The translations under genes were made by a program, and so were the position numbers. From positions 7,534,424-7,598,423 of the forward strand of contig NC_081334.1 in the NCBI RefSeq assembly GCF_022539665.2: DNA of 64,000 nucleotides, written 5' to 3'. This document shows positions 25,901 through 36,321 of the stretch, in pieces. The number at the start of each line of letters is the position of its first letter. Position 1 is the stretch's first letter. Under the pieces are notes generated by a model, which made no database searches, was not told where the DNA came from, and was given only the letters and a program-made list of their open reading frames with translations. This DNA comes from Daphnia carinata (lineage: Eukaryota > Arthropoda > Branchiopoda > Diplostraca > Daphniidae).

Positions 25901-28900
25901 ATAATACTACTTACACACAAACTGTGCATCCCCCCTGTTTTTATTTCCTTTCTCTCGTTTCGTGACTTGTTGTAGACAACCGCAGCAACACAGACAGATC
26001 GTTCGACATCTGTGGCAATTGTTCGAAGCCAGTGAAATCCCTCCCCCACCCCGTTAAAAGCGAAAACCAAACGACACAAAGACTCCCCCTTTTTCTAATC
26101 TGAAATGTAGTCAGTAAAACTACTAACGTCTCATTCACTGATCGAAAAAAAGGAAAGAAACCCAATTGTTTGATTTTTAGAATTATTCAAAAACGAAACA
26201 AAGAGCGAAGAAACATGACGATTGCTTACCCGTCAGGTAGTAGCATGAATGTAGCAAACGAGGCCCATGAAGCCACTTGAAAAAACGCAAACACTAGTTG
26301 AAAATCAGTTTTGGGCAAAGGACAACATTCGCGCACATTTCAGCGAACGATCAAATTTCGAAGATATTTCTCATCGCTGCGATTAGTCACTTGGTTTTCA
26401 TTCGCACAGATCAACGACAAAAACTCACGTGTTCAATGGCTTTTTTTAACGCTCTCAACATTTACGGCGCCATGTCCACACTGAAAACGGATGATGAAAA
26501 ACGACATGCAGGAATTTGAAATAAAAAAAAAACGAACGTTTTTCGAACGAGATCACGTCTTCAACGCGAAATCTCGACTAGCCCTGGCCGCCGTTGCCGA
26601 TTCACAGACGACGTCGGATCTCTGGCGACGGTGCCACATTGACCGCATTGAGGACGTTTCCCAAGAAAAATAAATAAATAAAACAAAACAAAACAAAAAA
26701 AAAACCTCCCACTTTTTTTCCCCTTCCACTTTGGGGGGGTTTGTCTCAGCCATTCCGTGTGTGACGTGAACACATCCCTAGCAAAAACTTGTCCTCTCTC
26801 TTATAGTGTGTGTGTGTGCGCCCCGCCAACTGTATTTATATCACATTTATGAAAAGAACTAGTGATATATATGGCGGACAGTCATCGAAAATAGCAACAG
26901 CCTTTAAAAAAAAAAAAAAAAAAAGGCCGTTAAAAACAAAAGAAAAACGACAGTTTCGTACATTTGTTTTCGTTTCTGTCGGATGTTACAAAAACAGAAA
27001 AAAAAAAAGAAAAAAAAGGAGAAGCAGTTTCGATTGGCGTCACAATGTTTGAAACGCGGGAGGTGGGAGCAGACTGTAATGCGTGTTGAGACCCATTGGC
27101 TATAGGTTGACTCGTTTGAAACTGCTGGATCAGCGTGACAAGTTTCATCATTGGACAGCCGCCGCTGCCGCCTCCACCACTCTATTTATAAATAGCTAAC
27201 GAAAAGAAGACCCCGAGTAAAGTAGTCGTAGTAAGAATATAGGGGAGTTTCAAAAGAAAAAATATCTCTCGTCGCGATGTTTTTCTTGCGGCTTCGTCCA
27301 AGAAACCGTTGGGACCTTTAAAAGAAAAGGCCCTCCCCACCCCCACGGTCCCTCCTCTCTCAACTGCGGGTACCGTCAAGTTTAGGGGGAGTAGTGCGCG
27401 TGCATGAGTGTGTAAATTATCTATGAGAGACATAGAGAGAGAGAGAGAGAGAGAGAAGGGCGACTTGCATTTCTGGAGCCACCCAGCAGCCCTGCCACTC
27501 TGGCAGCGAGCCCACACGACTCTGAGATACCCGAGTTTTCCTTTTTCTTTTGCCCAGTTGCCATCATCATTTCCTTGGGGAGGTTTTTTTTCTGGGGGGG
27601 GGGGGGTGTCGAGTGGCCGTGTTTTCCTCGGCCAGCAGCGATCTCTCTGTTATTCCTTCCAAACTGTCCGTCATATTCATTTTTGGCCTACACGACCGCG
27701 ACGGGTTGTCTTCCTCCCGCGTGAAAACAAAACCAAACAAAACAAAAAACGCGCATATTTTCCCTTTCACGCCCAATGACGTCGTTCGATACATCGAAAA
27801 TGCAAACAACAACAACAAAAAATAGGAAAGAACTGACGTTCAGTATCATTGTTCTTTTCGGTTACATGGCTCAGCAACAAGAAGCTTCGTTTTGCGTGCC
27901 GGGCCTGTATAAAACTGGACTGTTTGAAAACGTGTCAACGAGATCGTCACAGAAACTACGAGGAGAGCCCGTCAAATGTCAATCGTCGCAACAACAAAAA
28001 AAAAAAAGAAGATGAAGACGTTGTTGTTTGGTGCTATTATCTCTTCCTCTCTGTCTTCCTCTCTCTCTTGCTCTTCCTATGATTTTTGGCAACGGCTGGA
28101 ACGATAAAAAAAAAAAAAAAAAGGAAGTTGGTTGGGTCCATCAACATCCACATTTCGACATCGTTCGCCACCGTTGCACCTAACAACAGGGGGCAAACTA
28201 TGTGATTGGTCCTTCTCCTATCGTGAAAAAAAAAAGAAAGACATACTCCATTTCCTTTCGCATTCTGATTCCATTAACATTTCAATATCCTGATCGAATG
28301 GGACTCGTTTGGATCATTTCCGAGCCAGTTGTGTGAATAACATTTACGCGCAAACTATGCTGGAGAGAGACAAAGACAGACAGAGACAGGTGAGTTAAAA
28401 GGTCATCTAAATAATCATTCGCGCTATCATGGAACGCATTCGAAAGTATTTTTTTGTAGGAAAGGGGGGGGATGTTTTTTTGGCTCGCAAAGTTGCTGCT
28501 TTATCAAACATAAAGATTCAACAGCACGTCCCATTCCCGGATGCTATGCATTACGTCAGTTTAAATATGTAGGAATCGGGTAAGGCCATCACCTCCCCCG
28601 CTATGGCCATTCGCGTTGTTCTTTTGGCCTGTCATCCTTTGACGACCGGCCAAATGTTTTTTTTTTTTTTTCAATTTCCAAAAAAAAAAAAAAAAAAATT
28701 TGTTTTGTTTCGAAGACAACGATAATGAGCGAGGAAACAATAAAGAGAAAAAAGAAATCCGAACAGAGAAATGGGGACTTTACCTCCACTGATGAGGACG
28801 GAATCCGGTGCACTTCTCGCCGCACGACAGACACGGGCGACCCTCGTCAATCTCCAACACTAGAATTCCCTGGAAAAACAAAACAAAGAACATTACCATA

Positions 28901-31900
28901 TGTATACATTGACTATGTATTTTGACTTGAAAATGAGGCCAACATGAGCCAATATCTGAATGTGATGTCAGTCTACAAACACGCGAGTGGGAGAATGGGA
29001 AAAAAAATGGACAAAGGAGAAAAGATATGAATCATCGCTCCTGACTGTTGGAATGGATGGCAAAAGAGCAGAAGAGGAAATTAAAGAGGAGATACAAAAA
29101 AGACGGCGGGTTGCTGGGTCATTCTCATTTCATTCGAGATGATATAACTACGATAAATGATATAACTCAACATGTTTTTTTTTCTTTTTATTCTTTTACC
29201 CGCGTTCATCGCATTCAACTTGGAATAAAAGAAACTCGTATTTTTACGAAGAGGAAAACACTTGTTAACGCGTTCTCTTTTTCTTTTTAACGACGGCCAT
29301 TCCCATTCTTCAATTCCTTTGTAACACACACACACACACAGAGGGGGGAAAGAAATGAATAAAAAAAATTCAAAATGAGATTAAAAAATCCAAAGGCCAG
29401 CGCACCACAAACGTCCGCAAACGGACCCCGAGGTGAATTTCTTATTCAAGCACTAAATATGGCCACAAAAAAAAAAACAAAAAACAAAAAAAAACACACG
29501 CTCCTCAATGTATATATCCTGTAGGTCTACGGCTGTGTGTGGATGATGACCCCGTTGCACGGTTATGGGTAAGGTTCTTTCATATGAATACTTAATGTTT
29601 TCCAAGACATGCGCTCGCTTACTCAATGGACAAGAAAGAAAAAAAAAATGAAATACAATCATAAACATAATAAATAAAAAAGAGGAGAGAATTCAAAAAG
29701 AAAATGCGGTGGTTCTAGCGGGCGTGCGGCCAGAAGGAGTGGTCCCGCCGTCACGGTATTTTTCTTTTTTGGTCGGACCAAAAAGAAAATCTAATAGCGC
29801 ACGTCCACGTCTTCGTTGTTGGACAATTTCAAATCGCGTTTCTGTTTGTCCCCGTGATTCGGCACTTTAAATGGCGGGCAGGGCGAAGGGAATAAAAAAA
29901 ACTTACGTCCTTGATGCGAATATCACGCAAGATTTGTTGCACTTTCAGCTGTGCTGGATTAGGATGGATTTTGGGCGGCGGTGGCACGGCACTGACGGGA
30001 TCGACGAGGTAAGTAGTACCCCACCAAGCGAACCTCCTCTGACGCCACAGAACTTCTTCGGCCAAACTGCGCGGGTAGACGGGATCGCGCTGACTGACGG
30101 TGCCCGCCGCAGTAGACGCCGTTGCTGCCGTCGCACTGCCGCCGCTGCTGCTGGAAATTCTCGCACCACCTTGCCCGTCGACTCCTCCGCCGCTGCTCCG
30201 GCTGTAGCTCTTACCACCGCCCGAGGCGTCTACGGCCTCAGCTTCGCAATTCAATGATGCAGCAGCAGCAGCAGCGGCCGGCGTTGGATAATAAGTTTGC
30301 CGGTGGGTTTGATAGCTGGGACGGCCCGAGATGCACTCGCCATACTTGGCCATCTTCTATTTCTTTTCTTTTTTTCTATTTTTTTGCCTTCCCTTTCTCT
30401 TTTTCTCTCTCTCTCTCTCTCTCTCGATGGAACGTTGCAGTGAATGTGATGTATTAGCAGCCGATCCTTTTGTCCGATTACGTGCTAGAATAAAACGAGG
30501 GGGGGGGGAAAGCCGTTGTATATGCTCTATGAGTTTCACGTTGCGCCTTTCGCGATAGCTGTTGCCTGTCTCTGCGGACGACGGGAAAATGCTGGCCCTT
30601 AAATGGGCAATTGAACCTCTTGAGCACTTTCGTCGCCGATGAAGAAGCCGTTGCGGCGCAGACGCGTAACCCAGTTGAAGGCTATCGAAGCTACTTCATG
30701 GGAAATCCATCCATCGATTCCATCACCCCAACGACAAACAAAACAAAAAAAAAAAAAAAGCGAAACAAAAACAACAAGAAAAATGTGGAAAAAGAAAAGC
30801 TAATAACGCCAGTTCTCCCACACGAGGCTCGGTCTTTGTTTCGTGAACACAGATGTGGAAGTCATCACGAAACAATCATCCCACTTCGTTCCCATCCCAG
30901 AGTGTGGAAGGCTGTGTTAATGAAGTATAACGCAATCACGACGGACCAAAAATGGAGGACGGGTGGGGGGGGGGGGGGGGGGGTGGTTTCATCTTTCTGT
31001 TCTTCTTCGTCTTTTGAATTACGGTTTATTCTGTGATGGTGTCCATGGCTCATCGTTATTATGATCCTCAAGCATCATGTCCCTCTAGGCAAATTTCTCA
31101 TTGTTGGCGGGGGGGGGGGGGGGGTGCGCCTTTTTTCCAGGTAGATTCTATTCTATCCGTTTTTCTCAGGTTGTCGTTTTCCCAACATGTCGAAACAAGA
31201 GATTTGATTGACCAGTTCTCTCTTCTTTTCTTGTTCTCACGGTCGTTTGAAAAATTGGCGCGCTGAAAATTCAAACAAAACAGGGGGAGACCAGTAATGA
31301 TAAAACAAAACAAAAATGTTTCGTGCGGATGCCCATCTAGCGGTAGGTAAGAAAAGCTAGTGGTTCACTAGTCACGTAAAGTAGCTTTTCAAAAAAAAAA
31401 AAAAAAAAAAAGCGAAATCGAAATCAATCACGTTCGTGCAGACAAGACATTCAAACTGCAAAGTTGGCGCAAAAAAAAGTCTTGCGACGTAATGTCTGAA
31501 TACGGATTGGCCAATGTCTGAGGCACGTCCCGTTTGGTAATAATCGGACACGCGAAACCGTTGGATCGAATCCAAGTCGGCGTGAAAAACGAACGCAAGA
31601 GTTTTCAATGTCCATATTTTTTTTCTTCTTCTTCTTCTTCTTCTTCGTTTCCTTTCTCTTCCCGCAAAATGAGGATTGCAAAAAAAAACAACAAAAAAAA
31701 CTGGAAAAACAAAACGAGTGAGCATGGGAGTGAGAAAGAGAAATGCAATGCAATCGAGCGAACAACATGTCCGTCATCACTTCAATGCCCTCCCACGAAA
31801 TTCGAAAATAAATAAATAAATAAAATGAAAAGAAAAGAAAAGTAACAAAAGAGATTAGCGGGAGTTGCCGTTTTTGCAGACACTAGCGAGTCACCGCCCT

Positions 31901-34900
31901 TGTTCATTCATTGCTCACTTTGAGCTGTTGGGTTCGAAACTGGTCATTGGCAAACATCCTTTCGGCTCTCTTCTTCAAAGGGCATACACACAATGAATCA
32001 AAAAAAAAAAAAAAAAAAAAAGACGGATGAGAGTAGCCAAATGAGAATTTTTTTGGGTGTTCATCCGATTAGATAATCGAAAGAAAAGCGTAACGAAAAA
32101 GTTGGTCAATCTACAGCTGCGTTAGTACATTCAATCACGAATGCGCGTTACAAAGTATCTCAGCCCAAAAACGATCTTTTTTTTTTTTTACAATGTTGCA
32201 AACGCACGAGAGGCTACCCACAAAAGGTAACCCATCAAACAGCAATCAATTTTCGGATTGTGTTTTGTGTTTTCGGAATGGGGCGGGTGGAGTTCCCAGG
32301 TTGAACCGTTTTCATTTCAAATGTTCTCGTAATGAAGCCAAAAAACGTTTTGAAAAAGGTGATAATGCAACGTTTTCAATCTGAGTGAGCGAGTGGATTA
32401 CAAACCGGTCATTTCTCAACTAAAAACAGACCCCGATGAGTAAAATGAAGGTCTCACGTCGCCGACAGAGAGACACAAGCGCATAGAAAAGGCGAGAGAA
32501 ATCGTTTTGCTTCGTTCAGAGTTGATTGTTTCATTCCAAATGCAAGCGTAACGGATAGGGGTTGTTGACGTCATCGGCCTGTCCTGCCAAATACGGAGGG
32601 AAAAAAAAGAAAGGGCGGCGGGGTTATGGTGTTATAACACCATCGTCGTATTTCCAGTTTAAACAGTCGTCAAAACATTCGGAGGAATCGAAAAAGAAAT
32701 GCCATCGTCGTGACTCTTCGTCGATGCCAAAGTCCTACGCTATTACATTGCCACCCTCCTCCCACAGCTGTGTTTTTTTTTTCTTTTACCTGCACATTTT
32801 CTTCATTTCATTTTCTCGTCTTTTAGAAAGAATCGTGAGCCAGAACAAGAAGAAATCTGGTCGCCGTCCAGACTTTTTTTTTTTTTTTACCGCGTGACGG
32901 AATCTTTACTCTCTACCTTTTTTTTTTTTTTTTTCGTTGTTGTTGTTTGCCTCGCTTTGCTTTGCTACCCCCCAATGTGGTGTTGTTGCCCTTTTACGGC
33001 TGGACAAGGGGAATCTCTCTCTCTTCAATAAAATACCAGTCTAGCGTTTCCATTTTTTTTTTTTGTACCTGGGCCGTCTGGTCCGCCGTTCACGGGAAAT
33101 TTTATTCTGACTAACAAGCCAGTAGAGAAAGAGGACGAAAAAAAACGAAGTTCTTTTCGGGTGGTGCGCTTGAGTTTAAGGGTTCAAACACGCGAAGGGA
33201 TAAGGCTTTCAAAAATATTCGAAAATGTATAATAATAAAAAAAAAAAAAAAAAAAAAAAGTTCATTCAAAATAGGCCAACACGCAGACAGGCGTAGATGA
33301 CGCATTCAACAGGGGTGGGTTTTCTTCTAAGTTTTGATGCTTTAGCATTCGGGGCCGGCTGCGTTTAAAAAATCGTCTCACTTGTTGCCCTTAAAAGATA
33401 TCGGCTTATTTCAATTTCTTGAATGACCGGTAGTCTCGTCGCATCCATCGCCTTCCATACTTTGCATACTGTGGCAGCTACGATGGATAGCGAGCAGGGA
33501 AAAACAAGTAGCTCTAATGAAACGGCAACGAGTTTTTTTTGTTTTGTTTTTGCGCTATCTACAATCTCCAGTCTCACGTGATTGGTCGACAAACCAATCA
33601 CGCCTGACAGCGGAAGCTTCAGCCAGTCGTGAAAATAAAAAAGAAAAAAACGCGATAGACGAATTTTTGAATAGCAAAGCATCGGATTGGTCATTGCTGT
33701 GTTTCTCTACTGCGTTTAGCAGGCGATTCGAATTCAATTCAAACAGAGACAAAACAAAACAAAAAAGAGGGGGGAAACACTGCCAAGACACACTGAGCAA
33801 AATACACAGTGACAGAGGAGCTGTTTGTAAGAGACCATGACCGTACAAGGAGCGGCCATGACTGCATCGAAAGCATTTGGGTTGGGTTCTCCCGTCTTTT
33901 TTTTTTTTTTTCTTCTCTCTTTTCGTATTTCTTTCCCGACTATTCGTCGGTCACTATTTTTTTCCCCCTTCTCTTCGTACAGATTTTATCATCTGGGTTC
34001 TCTTTCTCTCTCACTTTCGGTTGCGTTTTTTTTTTTTTAATGTGCGTTCCCTTTCGCCCAAAAACCAGCCAAATTCTTCGTTTCATCTTCAGCAGCGAGA
34101 AAATACAAGCTGTAAATTCTTTAACTTTAACACGCAGAGTTTTAACTTTACCGCTCAATTGTCTATTACGCTTTCTACCTTTGTTCGATTGTGTCTGAAA
34201 AGAAAAAAAAAAAAAAAAAAAATCCCACCGTGCGCAAATAAAGTTGACGCGTTTTTGGCGTGCAGACGAACCTACCCAGGGTCAAATCCGACGACGGAAA
34301 TTGAACGTTACCCTCTTTGCTTTACTTCCATCGTTAAAACAAAAAAAAAAAACGAAATCCTTCGTTCCGAGACTCGATTGTGTGGTGAAACGTTTTTCTT
34401 TGCGCATTACATTTCACCACACTACGGTATAGGACAAGGGGGACGGGCAAACAACTCTGGCAAGGTGACATCATCGCCTTATACAGATACGAGACGGGTA
34501 TAAAATAACAGGCAACCAACCGTCATGCCCGTTTTACTACTACGCCAAATTCGGTGTGTGGGACAATTGGTTTCTTCTTTCCCATTTTCCACAATGAAAA
34601 AAAACAAAAAAAAAATTGAAATTCCGATTGGAATACTTATAACGAAGAAGTAAAAAAAAAAAAAAAAAACAGAGGGAGAAGAGACGATGAAAACAAATCC
34701 GGGAACTTTGCGGCTCAAGTCCCTGCGGTTGAATCACCTTCCGGCATTCAAGTCGCGGGCGATAACAGGGTCGAAAACAACACAAAAAATATGGAAGAGA
34801 AGAAAAAAAAAAAAAAAAAAAAAAAAAAGTGAATAACGATTTTAGTGTTTCCACTAGCACTTACCGTTTGAGCGTACACTTCGAACGGGTCCGGCATTTT

Positions 34901-35035
34901 CATCGGTAGTTGCGCCTTTAGATGATTCACGTGCTGGCCATTCAGCACCGTCTGATTTTCCTGGTGGGCCGTGCTCACTGTAGAACTAGCCTCGGCCATC
35001 CGTATTGACACGCTATTGACGTTCATCGTCTCCAT
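8850..35035 (-). CDS. Lmpt: Limpet: PET and six-LIM domain protein
   Basis: Minus-strand spliced gene. Common exons: 28784-28869, 20132-20378, 19115-19198, 18778-18927, 18260-18475, 11666-11866, 11203-11377, 9373-9542, 9090-9276, 8850-9007. With the first exon 34865-35035 this gives 614 aa. The cysteine-rich stretch CLSCGEKCTGF is followed by a PET domain (YSWIPAGLGPDR, WPKDKVPKRNSQGDRW), then six LIM domains with the CX2C...HX2C pattern. The last ends ITGIGGTRFISFEDRHWHND. PET plus six LIMs is the Limpet arrangement, related to testin, prickle and FHL; the last LIMs resemble FHL proteins. LIM domains bind partner proteins in muscle sarcomeres and nuclei, so a role in muscle is expected from homologues. 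All splice junctions are GT-AG and phase-consistent. The introns are long and filled with microsatellites and homopolymers. Confidence 0.9.
9769..10000 (-). CDS. Lmpt: Limpet alternative first exon, short isoform
   Basis: The ATG at 10000 opens a 77-codon exon (MAENYERELNQLEKDIQRKL..., then a serine/aspartate-rich SSSSDEDVD stretch). It ends at CCCAAAG with a GTACAA donor in phase 1. The exon at 9373-9542 accepts phase 1 both from here and from 11203-11377. The resulting 248 aa protein lacks the PET domain and LIM1-3 and enters LIM4 after its first CX2C, giving two and a half LIM domains, as in FHL-like short products. An internal promoter upstream of about 10.0 kb is implied but no clear TATA box is visible. 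Confidence 0.75.
10437..10473. repeat. (CA)n-(GA)n compound microsatellite
   Basis: (CA)12 at 10437-10460 runs into a (GA) tract at 10461-10473. A run of 27 C follows at 10545-10571. Both lie in the Limpet intron upstream of the short-isoform exon. Confidence 0.9.
12974..13028. other. 55 nt near-perfect hairpin
   Basis: GCCTCAAGAGTA (12974-12985) is the exact reverse complement of 13017-13028. Inside, ATAT pairs with ATAT and AATCTA (12992-12997) pairs with TAGATT (13003-13008), leaving a CCGGC loop. That gives about 22 base pairs with a 1x1 mismatch and a small asymmetric bulge. It overlaps the 3' end of the small open frame at 12995-13213, whose TAG lies in the hairpin. Shape and size resemble a pre-miRNA, but I do not recognise a known miRNA. 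Confidence 0.6.
12995..13213 (-). CDS. 72-codon open frame within Limpet, possible isoform exon
   Basis: It starts MADYETNVVGDKKVKKVKKV and continues with lysine- and threonine-rich sequence (TTRTTTTVEES) and a GGGQPVGQE tail, then a TAG inside a hairpin. Composition and codon use look coding rather than random. It sits between the Limpet LIM1 and LIM2 exons. It may be another alternative first exon, since AAG|GTGAAA after residue 16 would be a phase-0 donor into the LIM2 exon. It may also be a short protein or a 5' leader frame: a good donor ATCAAG|GTAAAC lies at 12961/12960, but after the stop. I do not know which. Confidence 0.4.
   Translation of the reverse strand: MADYETNVVGDKKVKKVKKVTMKKIQTNSDGTTRTTTTVEESEFSNSDVGGGQPVGQEANQEPQEYISQSSR
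13316..13347. repeat. (GA)n microsatellite
   Basis: An uninterrupted GA tract, flanked by imperfect GAGGGA repeats from about 13285, immediately upstream (on the minus strand) of the small open frame at 12995-13213. GA tracts can act as GAGA-factor sites in arthropod promoters; that role here is inference. Confidence 0.85.
13350..18259. other. Limpet intron, no gene found
   Basis: This interval between the LIM1 exon and the small open frame contains many poly-A/T runs, a (CA)18 tract at 16946-16981, and short open frames of biased composition that are low-complexity by-products. I find no exon here with both splice sites and a recognisable motif. Confidence 0.6.
16946..16981. repeat. (AC)n microsatellite
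   Basis: About 18 AC units in the large Limpet intron. Confidence 0.9.
22462..23417 (-). CDS. Lmpt: Limpet alternative first exon, long acidic isoform
   Basis: The ATG at 23417 opens 318 codons (MSYDKEVRATVALLGGSMAT...). An upstream in-frame ATG at 23525 is possible, but MSYDKEV looks the more natural start. The region is low-complexity: a basic stretch (VKRRASSRSKTFAKKDEKR), an acidic DDNDVSDWNDWDDILTDD block, a RRQCIRRKE basic patch and a SSDSDDDNDDDDSS run. It reaches a GTATAT donor after CCA at 22462 in phase 2, exactly the phase needed for the 20132-20378 exon, so the junction would read NMSQ-KHCAIC. The product would be 847 aa. The donor is weak and the phase agreement is the main support. 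Confidence 0.6.
24602..28783. other. Limpet intron, no gene found
   Basis: AT-rich intronic DNA with poly-G, poly-A and a (GA) tract near 27433-27457. Short open frames on both strands are of simple composition and lack splice support. Confidence 0.55.
29907..30353 (-). CDS. Lmpt: Limpet alternative first exon, alanine/serine-rich
   Basis: The ATG at 30353 opens 149 codons (MAKYGECISGRPSYQTHRQT..., a polyalanine run from CAG/CTG repeats, glycine/serine tracts, then PPPPKIHPNPAQLKVQQILR). It ends AAGGAC with a strong GTAAGT donor in phase 0, matching the phase-0 acceptor of the exon at 28784-28869; the product is 706 aa. Immediately upstream on the minus strand is a GA tract (30404-30425) in purine-rich sequence and no convincing acceptor. 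This supports a transcription start rather than an internal exon. Confidence 0.75.
30404..30425. promoter_or_regulatory. GA tract at the 29.9-30.35 kb first exon
   Basis: (CT)11 on the plus strand, (GA)11 in the direction of Limpet transcription, about 50 bp upstream of the ATG at 30353. It could serve as a GAGA-type promoter element. The function is inferred from position only. Confidence 0.4.
31000..34800. other. Homopolymer-rich intron/5' region, no gene found
   Basis: It contains poly-G near 31110, (CTT)8 near 31623 and many A/T runs of 10-26 bases. Open frames here are runs of F, K and S codons. Nothing supports a gene. Confidence 0.55.
34865..35035 (-). CDS. Lmpt: Limpet alternative first exon, distal
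   Basis: The ATG at 35035 sits in a good context (GTCACCATGG). The 57 codons (METMNVNSVSIRMAEASSTV... ending PDPFEVYAQT) stop at a strong GTAAGT donor in phase 0. This fits the acceptor of the exon at 28784-28869. A possible acceptor (TTTTTGCCAG) lies about 25 bp upstream of the ATG, so a further non-coding exon may exist beyond this point. Confidence 0.7.
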
Positions 35036-36321
35036 GGTGACGTCGTTATTCGCTCACACTGGCAAAAACAAAACAAAAAAACAAATCAATAAAAAGGCCA
35101 GACATTCCACCAACGGCTGTCACGGCTGAAACAAAAATAAGGACATACCAAGGTAAGAGAGAGTAGCGATAGAAAACGTAGTAAGATGGATCTAATGTTG
35201 ACCGGTCGCTGGTGTAAAATCGCTGGGACCGCTGTTTTGCTTGTAATTCCGCGCGCCAGACCAGCAGTCCGTGGTGAACGGCAAAGGGAAAGACGGGGGG
35301 TGGGTAAAGAGAGGAAATCGTTTTTTTTTTTTTTTCTTCAATGGAAAGCGAAACAAGGCGCCAGAGGGGGTTTAACCAAAAGGGAGAGTGGTGTAGTGTC
35401 TGTGCGTGAATCCAGGGCTTCGTTTAAACCAAAAAAAAAAAAACTAAACAAAAAAAAAGGGGGGGAATGTCTGGAGCACTCGCACGCAGCGCTCGACCGG
35501 AGGCAACTGAGCTTCACATCAAGACCTGCTGGTCGTTTTATATCACGGAGAGGAGGGGTTACATGCTCACGCTCAACAAAAGGCCGGGCGCTGTTCAAGA
35601 GTTTTCCCGATTGGATGAGCCATCCGAAGCGGTACAAGTCCGTCTTGTTTTTGTTTTGTTTTTTGACCCAGTTTTTTTTTTGTCTTTCTTTCTTTTCATC
35701 GTCTTATAGACACGAAAAATGAAGCCAAAACCAAATGTACACGCTAGGTTAGAAAAAAAAAAAAAAAAAAAAAAAAAAATGAAAATAAATAGTAAGTGCT
35801 TAGTGCTAATATGCCCCATGAAGCGTGTCCGGTTTCACTGGGCGGTTTCTCTGGGCGTGGATGATATTTCATCGACGCGCATTAAAAAAAAAATAAATAA
35901 AAATAAAAAAACTTGCAAAATTAATTAAAACCCAAAGACAGAAGAAAGAGTTTGCAAGTCGAATGACAGTTATGAGTTAATCAACTACTAACTTGTAAGG
36001 TAAAAATAATTTTAAAAAATCAGAAAATTGCGAACGTTTCACCCTGGGACGATGATGGAGCAACAGCCTGGCCTTGAGCGGGGCCAACATAATAATCTCG
36101 CGGAGCGCAGCCAAAAGGTGTAACACCCTCGGCTGTTAAATAAACCCACTGCAGCTTGCGCGAACCAACCTAGACAACTGCTGTATTATTTATATCGTAG
36201 TTAAAGAGCAGTTGAATATCCGAGTAAAATGAAGAAAAATCTGAAAACGCTTCATTGGGATTGGTAATGCTAGATTTGTGGTGTTTTGTGTTGAGTCGTG
36301 ATTCGATTCCACGTGTTCTTC

